A stretch of 62,828 nucleotides of DNA, taken from contig QOZS01000034.1 in NCBI GenBank assembly GCA_003576705.1, positions 1-62,828 on the forward strand, given 5' to 3'. This DNA is from Desertibaculum subflavum. GTDB taxonomy: Bacteria; Pseudomonadota; Alphaproteobacteria; Ferrovibrionales; Ferrovibrionaceae. The notes beneath the pieces were generated by a model, which did not search any database, was not told the DNA's origin, and saw only the letters and a list, made by a program, of their open reading frames with translations. Every line of letters starts with the position of its first letter. The stretch's first letter is position 1. Both the position numbers and the translations under genes were made by a program. Below, piece by piece: positions 34,639 through 43,160 of this stretch.

Positions 34639-36204
34639 TTAAGTCTGAAAATTCATGACCTCGGCGAAGTAGCGCCGCAGCTCTTCCGTCGACAGCCGCG
34701 CGCCGCAGAGCGCCACGTGGCCGTCCGGACGCAGCAGGTAGAAGCACGGCGGCGGCATCCCGGCGCGCGCCAGCGCCGAACGGTTCGCTTCGGTCTCCGG
34801 CACGGCGTGCACCGCGAGCAGGTCGCCGAGGCCGAGCGCATCGGCCTCCGGCGCCGGCTGGCCGAAGGCGAGCAGGTGGAAGCGCAGATCGTCGAGCCGG
34901 CGGAAGCTGTCCTCCGCCGCTCCGTTCGCGGCGAAGGCGAGCGTGAGCCAGGGGAAGCGGTCGCCGGCCTGTGGCGCAGCCTTCGGCAGGCCAGGCAGAC
35001 CGCGCGACAACGGTCCCTTGCGATAGTTGATGCCGGTCTGCGACACCGTGCGGAAGGCAAAGCGCTGGATCGCCGGCCGCCGCATGGCGAAGGCGGCGAG
35101 CCGCGCCAGCACCTTTGTGCGCAGCAGGCCGGCGATCCAGCTGTCGGAGACGACGAGGCGGAAGGCGCGGTCGGTGGTGGCGAGCAGGCGGCGCGCCACC
35201 GGCGAGCGCTCCGCCTCGTAGCTGTCGAGCAATGCCGGATCGGCGCGGCCCTGTACCACCAGCGCCAGCTTCCAGGCGAGGTTGTAGGCGTCCTGCAGGC
35301 CCGTGTTCATGCCCTGGGCGCCGACCGGGCTGTGGATATGCGCGGCATCGCCGGCCAGGAAGCAGCGGCGGTCGCGGAACCGCGCGGCGGCGCGGTGATG
35401 GATGCGATAGGTCGAGAACCAGGTGCAGTCCTGGAAGGAGAGGTCGGAACCTGCCTCGCCACGCAGCGAGGGAACCACGGCGTCGAAGCCGATCCCGTCG
35501 CGGCCGCGCAGATCCTCGGGGAGGATGCCGACGATGCGCCAGTGATTCGCGCCTCGCATCGGGAACAGCAGGTGGAAGCCGTCGCGCCAGAGATAGACGT
35601 TGACCTCGTCCGGCACCATGCTGCCCGTCGCCGTCACGTCGGCGACGAAGAAGATGTGCTCGTAGGGCGCGCCGGGAAATCCGATGCCGGAGAGCTCGCG
35701 CACCGCGCTGTGCGCGCCGTCGCAGCCGGCGACCCAGGCGGCCTCGACCGTCCGGCGGCTGCCGTCCGGCTGCTGCAACGTCACCACCACCGCATCCTCT
35801 TGCTGGGCGAGGCCGACCAGCTCGGTGTTCCACCGCACCGCCCCGCCGATTTCCCGCAGGCGGTCGCCCATGATGCGCTCGTTGTCGTCCTGGCCGAGCA
35901 CCAGGATGAAGGGATAGGGCGTGAGCGCACGCCCCGCCTCACCGATCGGCACCCGGGCCATGCGGCGACCCTGGGCCCAGATATCGGCACCACCGCCGGG
36001 CTTGCCGAGGGCGAGGGCGCGCTCGGCGATGCCGAGCTGGGCGTAGATCTCGAGCGTGCGCGCCTGCACGCCGAGCGCCCTGGTTTCACGCGCCGGGCCG
36101 GCATGGCGGTCGACCAGGAGCACTCGCACCCCGCGCCGCACCAGCTGATTGGCCAGCATCAGGCCGGTCGGGCCGGCCCCTACGATCAGGACGTCAGCGT
36201 CCAT
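34639..36204 (-). CDS. FAD-dependent aromatic-type monooxygenase
   Basis: This encodes a 521-residue group A flavoprotein hydroxylase (PHBH/MhpA type). The Rossmann GxGxxG is GAGPTG (9-14), the DG motif is CDGAHSAVRE and the GD motif is FLAGDAAHIHSPVGAQGMNTGLQD in part. A C-terminal thioredoxin-like domain, found in phenol hydroxylase and MhpA-type enzymes, follows from about residue 380. It uses NAD(P)H and oxygen to hydroxylate an aromatic or polyketide-like substrate. The gene lies between two kinase genes on the same strand, with 30 bases to the hybrid kinase, so it might be co-transcribed with it. Confidence 0.92.
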   Translation of the reverse strand: MDADVLIVGAGPTGLMLANQLVRRGVRVLLVDRHAGPARETRALGVQARTLEIYAQLGIAERALALGKPGGGADIWAQGRRMARVPIGEAGRALTPYPFILVLGQDDNERIMGDRLREIGGAVRWNTELVGLAQQEDAVVVTLQQPDGSRRTVEAAWVAGCDGAHSAVRELSGIGFPGAPYEHIFFVADVTATGSMVPDEVNVYLWRDGFHLLFPMRGANHWRIVGILPEDLRGRDGIGFDAVVPSLRGEAGSDLSFQDCTWFSTYRIHHRAAARFRDRRCFLAGDAAHIHSPVGAQGMNTGLQDAYNLAWKLALVVQGRADPALLDSYEAERSPVARRLLATTDRAFRLVVSDSWIAGLLRTKVLARLAAFAMRRPAIQRFAFRTVSQTGINYRKGPLSRGLPGLPKAAPQAGDRFPWLTLAFAANGAAEDSFRRLDDLRFHLLAFGQPAPEADALGLGDLLAVHAVPETEANRSALARAGMPPPCFYLLRPDGHVALCGARLSTEELRRYFAEVMNFQT

Positions 36205-36234
36205 GCCGCACGGCCGGCCAAGGCCGCCGGCGCA

Positions 36235-38700
36235 TCACGCGGCCCTGCTCCCGACCGGGAAGCCGAGGCCTGCCAGCGCCTTCTTGAGTTCGTCGCTGCC
36301 ATAGGGCTTGCTGACGAAGCCGATGGCGACGGTATCGCCGATCCGGCGCCGGAGCTCGCCGGGATCAGAGCCGCTCGCCACCAGGATCGGCAGCCGCACG
36401 TTCATGGCGCGCAGCTCGCGCACCAGCGCATCGCCCTTCATGTCGGGCAGGCCGAAGTCGACGATGGCGCCGTCGATGCGGGCACCCCGCCGACGCAGCG
36501 CGTTGAGCGCGTCGGTGCCGGTCGCCGCCGTCTCGACCTCGTAGCCGAGCTCCTTCAAGGTTTCGGCGGTGTCGATGGCGATCATCGGTTCGTCCTCGAC
36601 CAGCAGCAGGCAGGGCGGCCGATCCAGCGTCTCGGCCACCTCGGCGAGTCTCGTTTCAAGCTCGGCCCGGGTGAAGGGCTTGGCGAGCAATGCCAGGCCG
36701 GGATCGAGCCGGCCGCCATGCACGATGGCGTTCTTGGCATAGCCCGTGGTGTACAGCACCTTGAGGCCGGGATGGCGGCGCAGCGCCTCGTCGGCCAGCT
36801 GGCGGCCGTTCATGCCGCCCGGCAGGCCGACATCGGTGAACAGCAGCTCGATGTCCGGCCGGCGGTCGAGCAGAGCGAGAGCGGTCGCCGCCTCCGGCGC
36901 CTCCTCCACCGCATGGCCGATCTCGCGCAGCAACCCGGTCGTGTGGGCGCGCACCGCCGCATCATCCTCCACTACCAGGATCGCCAGCTTACGGCCCGCC
37001 CTGGCCGGCGGTGCCGGCTCCGTCGCCACCTCGTCGCCCACGGCTTCCGCCATCACGCGCGGCAGATAGAGACGCACAGTGGTTCCCTCGTCCGGCTCGC
37101 TGTAGATCTTCACGTGCCCGCCGGACTGCTTGACGAAGCCATAGACCTGGGCAAGGCCGAGCCCGGTGCCGCGGCCGAGCGGCTTGGTGGTGAAAAACGG
37201 CTCGAACACGCGGGCCATGATCTCCGGCGTCATGCCCGTGCCGGTATCGGTGACCGAGAGCGCGACATACTGGCCGGGCGCCGCCTCGGCATTGGCGGCG
37301 GCGTACTTCTCGTCGAGATAGGCATTGGCGGTCTCGATGGTGAGCTTGCCGCCCTCCGGCATGGCGTCGCGCGCGTTCACCGCCAGGTTGATGATCGCGA
37401 TCTCGAGCTGGTTCGGATCGATCTGCGCACGCCACAGCCCAGCCGCGCGCACCACCTCGACCGCGACCGTTTCGCCGAGCGTGCGCTCCAGCACTTCCGA
37501 CATCCGCACGACCAGGCGGTTGACGTCGACCGGCCGCGGTTCCAGCGCCTGTTGGCGCGAGAAGGCGAGCAGGCTGCGCGTCAGCGCCGCGGCGCGCTCC
37601 GCGCCCTGGCGGGCGTTGTCGACATGGCGGATCAGTTCTTCCGGTTCGACGCTGGGTTCGCCGAGCTTGCGCCGCAATCGTTCCAGGCTGCCGAGCATGA
37701 CCGTCAGCAGGTTGTTGAAATCGTGCGCGACGCCGCCGGTCAGCTGGCCGATCGCCTCCATCTTCTGCGACTGGCGCAGCTGCTCCTCGGCGCGGCGGCG
37801 ATCGGCGAGATCGCGCAGCGACAGGAACATCAGCAAGCCGGCAAGCGCGACGGCAGCGAAGCCGCCCAGGCCGACCACCAGGATGGAACGGGACCACGGC
37901 TGGTCGATCAGGCCGGCGGCGATGGCGATATGGGTCGACCAGCCGCTGGTCGGCGATGTCCAGTAGGCCGTGTAGTTCTTGAAGCCTTCAAAGGTGACGC
38001 CGGGATAGATGCCGCTCGGACCCGCGGCGATGGCATCGCGCACATAGCTGGTCGCCGGCGTGCCGACCGTCTCCTCGTAACGCAGGCTGCGGGCGATGAA
38101 GAGCCCGCGCCGGTCAACCACGGCGGCGACGCTGCGCGGCGGCAAGCGCTGGAGCATCGCCGCCTGGTAGAATTGCGGCGCCAGCGCCAGGGTGAGCACA
38201 TGGGTGATCGCGCCGCCGCGCAGGACCGGCACATGCAACGAGATGAACGGCCGCCCATCGACCTGCACGATGCCGCCGATCCAGGGCAGCTTCGGCTCGC
38301 CTGCCGGCAGCGCCCAGCGCTGGCGGGGCGGCGGGCCCTCGGGCGCGGTGCCGTAAGGCACGCGGGTATCGAAGATCACGCGGTCCTCGGCGAAATCCCA
38401 CAGCACCGCCGCGTGCCAATGATCGGTCGCGTCGACCACGGCAAGGACGCGCGCATACAGGCCCGCCCAATCGGCCGCGCCGAAGAAATGCGCGGTGCCC
38501 AGCACGCGCAGCGCGCTGATATCGGCGGCGATGACGGTGTCCAGATGGGTGGTGATCTGCTCCGCCCGATCGAGCATGGCCTGCTCGACGGCGCGCCGGT
38601 CGTCACGCAGCAGATAGAACACTTGCACCGCCAGGAAGGCGACGATCGGCAACATGATCGCGGCGGCCAGACTGACATAGGTCCGGCGGAACAGCACCAT
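36235..38700 (-). CDS. Hybrid histidine kinase with two C-terminal REC domains
   Basis: This encodes an 821-residue membrane hybrid kinase. Order: TM1 (~10-30), a Cache-like sensor (~35-275), TM2 (~278-298), HisKA with GGVAHDFNNLL carrying the His, HATPase (NLAVNARDAMPEGG, DTGTGM, GRGTGLGL), then two REC domains in the last 250 residues. Both RECs keep an Asp (LLFTDVGLPGG and AIVDFGLPDM) and Lys (LLAKPF, VSKPYG). The HDFNN form of the H-box is the NtrB-like/cyclase-associated type common in alphaproteobacteria. With no DNA-binding output, the phosphate probably passes to an Hpt protein or another regulator. Confidence 0.93.
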   Translation of the reverse strand: MVLFRRTYVSLAAAIMLPIVAFLAVQVFYLLRDDRRAVEQAMLDRAEQITTHLDTVIAADISALRVLGTAHFFGAADWAGLYARVLAVVDATDHWHAAVLWDFAEDRVIFDTRVPYGTAPEGPPPRQRWALPAGEPKLPWIGGIVQVDGRPFISLHVPVLRGGAITHVLTLALAPQFYQAAMLQRLPPRSVAAVVDRRGLFIARSLRYEETVGTPATSYVRDAIAAGPSGIYPGVTFEGFKNYTAYWTSPTSGWSTHIAIAAGLIDQPWSRSILVVGLGGFAAVALAGLLMFLSLRDLADRRRAEEQLRQSQKMEAIGQLTGGVAHDFNNLLTVMLGSLERLRRKLGEPSVEPEELIRHVDNARQGAERAAALTRSLLAFSRQQALEPRPVDVNRLVVRMSEVLERTLGETVAVEVVRAAGLWRAQIDPNQLEIAIINLAVNARDAMPEGGKLTIETANAYLDEKYAAANAEAAPGQYVALSVTDTGTGMTPEIMARVFEPFFTTKPLGRGTGLGLAQVYGFVKQSGGHVKIYSEPDEGTTVRLYLPRVMAEAVGDEVATEPAPPARAGRKLAILVVEDDAAVRAHTTGLLREIGHAVEEAPEAATALALLDRRPDIELLFTDVGLPGGMNGRQLADEALRRHPGLKVLYTTGYAKNAIVHGGRLDPGLALLAKPFTRAELETRLAEVAETLDRPPCLLLVEDEPMIAIDTAETLKELGYEVETAATGTDALNALRRRGARIDGAIVDFGLPDMKGDALVRELRAMNVRLPILVASGSDPGELRRRIGDTVAIGFVSKPYGSDELKKALAGLGFPVGSRAA

Positions 38701-38888
38701 TTCCCCACCCCTCGAGCCGCGGCGACCAAAGTCGGCCGTCCGGTCATCCGCGTCCCGTTCTTATAGCCATTCCTGCCGCCGATGGGGAAACCGGCATGCG
38801 CGGGGCGCGGCGGCCGCGAGGTTTGCCGACATGCGGGATCCAGGCCGGCCGGGGGCCGCGCCGCGGCGGCGGAAAGATCGCGGCGCGA

Positions 38889-40121
38889 TCAGGCGGCTGC
38901 CGACCGGCCCGGCGGATGCGCCGCCGCGCTTTCCTGCGGCAGCCAGACGGCAATCTCGGCCCCGCCGAGCGCGGCCCGGCCGATCTCCACCCGGCCGCCA
39001 TGCAGCTCGACCAGGGATTTCACGATGGCGAGACCGAGTCCGGTCCCGGTCGTCGAGCTCGCCACGTCGCGGCCGCGCATGAAGGGCTGCACCACCCTGG
39101 GGACCTCCTCCGGCGGGATGCCCGGGCCGCTATCGGCCACGACGATGCGCACGCCGCCATCGACCGCCGCGCCGGATACCTCGATGCGCCCGCCCTCCGG
39201 CGTGTAGCGCACGGCGTTGCCAAGAAGATTGTCGAGCATGCGCCGGAGCGCCTTGCGGTCGGCCGGCACCGCCATGCCGAAAGGCGCTGGCGGCAAGGCG
39301 ATATGAATCCGCTTGCGCGTCGCCGGAAGCTCGGCGGCACGCACGGCATCGCCGACCAGATTGTCGAGCGCTACCGGCTCGATCTTGAGCACGGTCCGGC
39401 CCGCCTCGATACGGGCGAGATCGAGCAGGTCGTCGATCAGTTCGAGCAGCAGCTCGCCGCTGCGGTGGATATAGGTGGCATACTCGGCGTAGCGCGCGTC
39501 GCCCAGCGGGCCGTACATGCCGGACCGCAGCAGCTCCGAGAAGCCGAGCACGGCGTTCAGCGGGGTCCTGAGGTCATGGCTCATCTGCGCCAGGAACTCG
39601 GATTTGGCGCGGTCGGCCGCCTCGGCACGGGCGCGGGCCGCCTCGACCTCGCGGGTGCGCTCGGCCACCCGCGCCTCGAGTCGGGCCTGGACCGCGCGCA
39701 GCTCGGTCTCGAGCGCGCCGCGGCGGGCGATCTCGGCGGCGAGCTCGCGGTTCAGCGCTTCGAGCTCGCCCGTCGAGGGCAGCCGGTAGGCCTTGGGGAT
39801 GACCCGCCAGATCACGATGCCGGCAGCGATCGATACGGCCGCCGTTACCGCCTTGGCGGCACCGTGCAGGCCGAAGACCGGCAGCCACAGCGCCGCCACG
39901 GCGAGGAGATGCGTCAGGCCGGTCCACAGCATGAAGCCGCTGACCAGCAGATAGACCGCGGGGAAGCGCAGGCCGTCGCGCCGGCGCACGAAGCAGAAGA
40001 TGCAGATGGCGGTGGTGAAGCAGGCGATCGCGATGACCAGATCGCCGGCCAGATGCAACGCCGGAAGTCCGGATTGCCAGGACAGGCCGGACGGCCATGC
40101 CAGGCTGTTGCCTTGCGGCAT
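38889..40121 (-). CDS. Histidine kinase with ethylene-receptor-like membrane domain
   Basis: This encodes a 410-residue kinase. Residues ~22-112 form a three-helix membrane domain like that of plant ETR1 and cyanobacterial homologues: GDLVIAIA with Asp27 (ETR1 Asp25), FPAVYLLV, TGLTHLL with His71 (ETR1 His69), AKAVTAAVS and a closing VIPK. The ETR1 copper ligand Cys65 aligns with Thr67, so Cu(I)/ethylene binding as in plants is doubtful. A coiled coil (~118-175), HisKA (MSHDLRTPLNA, His182) and a complete HATPase follow. It is encoded just upstream of the hybrid kinase, with a 188-base gap. Confidence 0.9.
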   Translation of the reverse strand: MPQGNSLAWPSGLSWQSGLPALHLAGDLVIAIACFTTAICIFCFVRRRDGLRFPAVYLLVSGFMLWTGLTHLLAVAALWLPVFGLHGAAKAVTAAVSIAAGIVIWRVIPKAYRLPSTGELEALNRELAAEIARRGALETELRAVQARLEARVAERTREVEAARARAEAADRAKSEFLAQMSHDLRTPLNAVLGFSELLRSGMYGPLGDARYAEYATYIHRSGELLLELIDDLLDLARIEAGRTVLKIEPVALDNLVGDAVRAAELPATRKRIHIALPPAPFGMAVPADRKALRRMLDNLLGNAVRYTPEGGRIEVSGAAVDGGVRIVVADSGPGIPPEEVPRVVQPFMRGRDVASSTTGTGLGLAIVKSLVELHGGRVEIGRAALGGAEIAVWLPQESAAAHPPGRSAAA

Positions 40122-40148
40122 CAGTCTCGCCCCGCGGGTCTCACTGAA

Positions 40149-40180
40149 CCGATCCGGCAGCCCCGCTGCGTCCGGATCGG
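40149..40180. repeat. Strong interrupted palindrome in a divergent control region
   Basis: CCGATCCGG (40149-40157) pairs with CCGGATCGG (40172-40180). Inside it, GCAGC (40157-40161) pairs with GCTGC (40165-40169) around a CCC loop, giving one long stem with a two-base bulge. It lies 28 bases upstream of the ethylene-receptor-like kinase gene and 190 bases before the divergent 40370 operon. An operator or an mRNA leader hairpin is possible. Confidence 0.5.
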
Positions 40181-40369
40181 CACCTCACCCCCGCGGCCGA
40201 TTGCGGTGGAAAATGCTTACCAAGTGGTTAAGGGCCTTACATGGCGCCGGCGCCGGCGAGCACGAAATCGGAACACGAACCGCGCCGTCGCGGGACGACA
40301 TTTGGCACTTCACTGACGGCGCCGATGCGTGTTGGATGCGGGTACGGGAGGCACTTGCTCTACGATCGG

Positions 40370-40732
40370 ATGGATACAGGACTCATAGAATTCGTTCGCA
40401 CATGTATCCGGTCCGTCTGGGCTCTGGAGCTGCTGTTCTTCGTGCGATCGCAGGCCGACCAGTCCTGGAGCATCGAGCGTCTGGTGCGGGAACAGCGGAG
40501 CAGCGAGCGTGCCGTGCGGGACGCGCTCGAAGCCTTCGTCCGCGCCGGCCTCGTGCAGCAGGTCGACGACGCGTTCGTCTATCGGCCCGCGACGCCCGAG
40601 ATCGAGAACCTGGTCACCCGGCTGGCCGATACGTATGCGGAGCGGCCGACTGCCGTCATCCGGATGATCGTGGCCGCACCCGAGGATCGACTGCAGGCCT
40701 TCCTCGACGCCTTCCGATTGAAAAGGGACTAG
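40370..40732 (+). CDS. Small helix-turn-helix-like protein
   Basis: This encodes a 120-residue soluble protein. The middle (SIERLVREQRSSERAVRDALEAFVRAGLV then a DDAFVYRPAT wing-like strand) fits a winged-helix DNA-binding or protein-interaction domain, but I cannot name the family. The ATG at 40370 is chosen because longer forms read through low-complexity sequence; its ribosome binding site is poor. It is four bases before a DUF5985-type gene and heads a three-gene operon. It may regulate the membrane proteins or signal with the kinases around it. Confidence 0.75.
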   Translation: MDTGLIEFVRTCIRSVWALELLFFVRSQADQSWSIERLVREQRSSERAVRDALEAFVRAGLVQQVDDAFVYRPATPEIENLVTRLADTYAERPTAVIRMIVAAPEDRLQAFLDAFRLKRD

Positions 40733-40736
40733 GGCG

Positions 40737-41003
40737 ATGGCGCAATTCCAGGCTCTTGTGCTCGTCCTGTGCGTGCTGACCAGCACGGCCTGCGCCGCTC
40801 TTCTGTTCCGCCACTATGCGAAGGTGCGAACGCGGCTGCTGTTGTGGAGCGCATGCTGCTTTGCGCTGCTCACCGCCAACAATCTGTTCGTTCTCGCCGA
40901 TGTCGTGCTGTTTCCGGAGTTCTATCTCATGCCTTTCCGGCAGGTGTCGTCGCTCGCCGCGGTCATCGTGCTGCTCTGCGGCTTCATCTGGGAAACCAAC
41001 TAG
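40737..41003 (+). CDS. DUF5985-like small membrane protein
   Basis: This encodes an 88-residue membrane protein with three hydrophobic segments (ALVLVLCVLTSTACAALLF, LLLWSACCFALLTANNLFVLADVVL in part, and SSLAAVIVLLCGFIW). The pattern fits DUF5985, small alphaproteobacterial membrane proteins of unknown role often encoded in pairs. It starts 4 bases after the helix-turn-helix gene and ends 10 bases before a paralogue-like second gene. It is probably co-expressed with both. Confidence 0.78.
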   Translation: MAQFQALVLVLCVLTSTACAALLFRHYAKVRTRLLLWSACCFALLTANNLFVLADVVLFPEFYLMPFRQVSSLAAVIVLLCGFIWETN

Positions 41004-41013
41004 AGGCGCCGCG

Positions 41014-41271
41014 ATGTCAGACTTCGTCTCCGGCATGGTGACCATGGGGTTCGTGATCGGCGGCGTGTTCTTCCTGCGCTTCTGGGTCAAGACCAAGGAC
41101 AGCCTGTTCGGCGTCTTTGCCGTGGCGTTCTGGCTGCTGGCGCTGAACCAAGGCCTCCCGCTCCTCTACGGCACGCAGCGCGAAGAGCAGAGCTGGATCT
41201 ACCTCCTGCGCGTCGCCGCTTTCAGCCTGATCATCCTGTCAATCGTGCAGAAGAATCTGCGACGCGGCTGA
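41014..41271 (+). CDS. DUF5985-like small membrane protein, second copy
   Basis: This encodes an 85-residue three-helix membrane protein. It is the partner of the gene before it: similar size, helix spacing and a charged loop before the last helix (YGTQREEQSW), but the sequence is clearly different. Such neighbouring pairs suggest a heteromeric complex. It has a GAGGCG site before the ATG. Its end overlaps the convergent HWE kinase gene by 33 bases (41239-41271). Confidence 0.78.
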   Translation: MSDFVSGMVTMGFVIGGVFFLRFWVKTKDSLFGVFAVAFWLLALNQGLPLLYGTQREEQSWIYLLRVAAFSLIILSIVQKNLRRG

Positions 41272-43152
41272 CGGCGGACGGCTGGCCATTGCCGACACGA
41301 CAGCGTGGGTCGCCGGCATGACGGCGGCGATGCATTTTCGCAGCAGGTCGGGCTCGATCGGCTTCTGCAGCGCCGGCGCGCCGCGATAGTCCGGCGGAAT
41401 GCTCTCCGAGCCGTAGCCGGTCAGCAGCAGATAGGGAATGCCGCGATCGCGCAGCGCATCGGCGACGCCGAAGATCAGCCGCCCACCCAGATTGACGTCG
41501 AGCAGCGCCAGGTCGAATTCCGCCCCCTTGGCGGCCGCCAATGCCGAATCGAAGTCGCCGAGCGGACCCACGACGGTATGGCCCATCTTGACGACGGCCT
41601 CCTCGATCATCAGGGCGATCAGGCTCTCGTCCTCCACCAGAAGGACGCGAAGCCGGCGCTGCGAGGCGGCCGGATCAGCCGGCGCTTCGCCCGGCGCGGC
41701 CGTCCGCTCCATCGCATGCTCGACCGTCTGCCATGTCGCCGGGACGACGATCCGGCAGACCAGTCCCTGCGGCTGCCAGTCGAGCTGCACATTTCCCTTC
41801 AAGGTACCCTCGATCGTCGCGCGGATCAGGCGGCTGCCGAAGCCTGACGCCGTCGGGCGCCTGACCGCATGATGGCCGCGCTCGACCCAGGCGATCGCCA
41901 GCGACTGCCCGTCGACCTGCCAGCTCAGCCGCAGCTGGCCACCCGGCCGCGACAGCGACCCGTACTTCGCGGCATTGGTCAGCAGCTCGTGCACCACCAG
42001 GGCCAGCGCCTGGCTGACCGAAGGCGGGAGGAACAGCGGCGGGCCCGCCACCGACACCTCGTGCGCCTCGCCCATATAGGGCAGCAGCTCGTCCTCCACG
42101 ACACGGCGCAGGTCGGCACCTCGCCAATGGGATTCCGAAATGAGGGTATGCACGCGGGCCAGCGCCTGGATCCGGCCGTTCACCAGCTCGGTGAAGGAAT
42201 CGATATCGGCGCCGCGCGACAGGTGCACGATCGACTGCGCCACCGCGAGAGCGTTGCGCGCGCGGTGATCGACCTCGCGGGCCAGCAGAAGCTGGCGCTC
42301 CTCGGCCAGCTTGCGGTCGGTGATGTCGACGGTGACGCCGCTGACATGCACGGGCTCGCCGCCGGCGGAACCGGTGGTGGCGGCCGCCGCCATGCACCAT
42401 CTGACTTGCCCATCCGGCAGCACGATCCTGAGCTCCAGCGGACAGATCTGGCCTTCCGCAAGAACGGCGGCCATCGCGGCCTGCCAGCGCCCGCGATCCT
42501 CGGGGTGCACGTTGCGGCCCATATTCTCCGGCGTCGGCTGGAAGCTGGCCGGATCCTCGCCATAGATGCGGTATTGGCCCTCGTCCCAGCGGCAGGTGCC
42601 CTGGCTCAGATCCCAGTCCCATGAGCCCATGCCGCCGGCCATCAGAGACAGGGTGCGCCGCTTTTCGCTCTGGACCAGCTGCGCGTGGTTGGCCGCAAGC
42701 TCCGCGGTTCGCTCCTCCACGCGCTTTTCCAGCTCGCGGTTCAGCCGCTCGAGCTCGCGTGTCGTCCGGTAGAGATCGACGAAGACTTTCACCTTCGCCC
42801 GCAGGACGGCCGGCACGACCGGCACCGGGACATAATCGACCCCGCCGGTCTCGTAGCCGCGCAGCGTATCGACCTCGGTCACCTGGATGGCGGAGATGAA
42901 GATGATGGCGGTCTTGGTGAAACGGGGGTGCTCGCGGATCATCTTGGCGAGCTCGAAGCCGTCCAGATCCGGCATGCAGACATCGACCAGCACGACGGCG
43001 ATCTCGTGCTGCAGCAGCAGACCGAGCGCCGCGCGCGCGGAATTGGCCCTGAGCAGGTTCTCGCCGAGATCCTGCAGGATGACCTCGTAGCTCAGGAGCT
43101 TCGCCGGCAGATCGTCGACGAGCAGTATGTTCACCTTTTCATCGGCCGCCAT
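41239..43152 (-). CDS. HWE-family histidine kinase with REC domains at both ends
   Basis: This encodes a 637-residue soluble protein. Order: N-terminal REC (~5-125, phospho-Asp57 in VVLVDVCMPDLDG), coiled linker (~130-175), PAS (~190-310), HWE/HisKA_2 kinase with the His in VDHRARNALAVAQSIV and the tail motif ESHWRGADL, HATPase (VVHELLTNAAKYG), and C-terminal REC (~490-610, Asp in FDLALLDVNLGG). HWE kinases are frequent in alphaproteobacteria, often feeding the general stress response. The start at 43152 is 8 bases after the giant poly-HAMP kinase gene, so the two are one operon and may form a relay. Confidence 0.92.
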   Translation of the reverse strand: MAADEKVNILLVDDLPAKLLSYEVILQDLGENLLRANSARAALGLLLQHEIAVVLVDVCMPDLDGFELAKMIREHPRFTKTAIIFISAIQVTEVDTLRGYETGGVDYVPVPVVPAVLRAKVKVFVDLYRTTRELERLNRELEKRVEERTAELAANHAQLVQSEKRRTLSLMAGGMGSWDWDLSQGTCRWDEGQYRIYGEDPASFQPTPENMGRNVHPEDRGRWQAAMAAVLAEGQICPLELRIVLPDGQVRWCMAAAATTGSAGGEPVHVSGVTVDITDRKLAEERQLLLAREVDHRARNALAVAQSIVHLSRGADIDSFTELVNGRIQALARVHTLISESHWRGADLRRVVEDELLPYMGEAHEVSVAGPPLFLPPSVSQALALVVHELLTNAAKYGSLSRPGGQLRLSWQVDGQSLAIAWVERGHHAVRRPTASGFGSRLIRATIEGTLKGNVQLDWQPQGLVCRIVVPATWQTVEHAMERTAAPGEAPADPAASQRRLRVLLVEDESLIALMIEEAVVKMGHTVVGPLGDFDSALAAAKGAEFDLALLDVNLGGRLIFGVADALRDRGIPYLLLTGYGSESIPPDYRGAPALQKPIEPDLLRKCIAAVMPATHAVVSAMASRPPSAASQILLHD

Positions 43153-43160
43153 GTTGCGCC

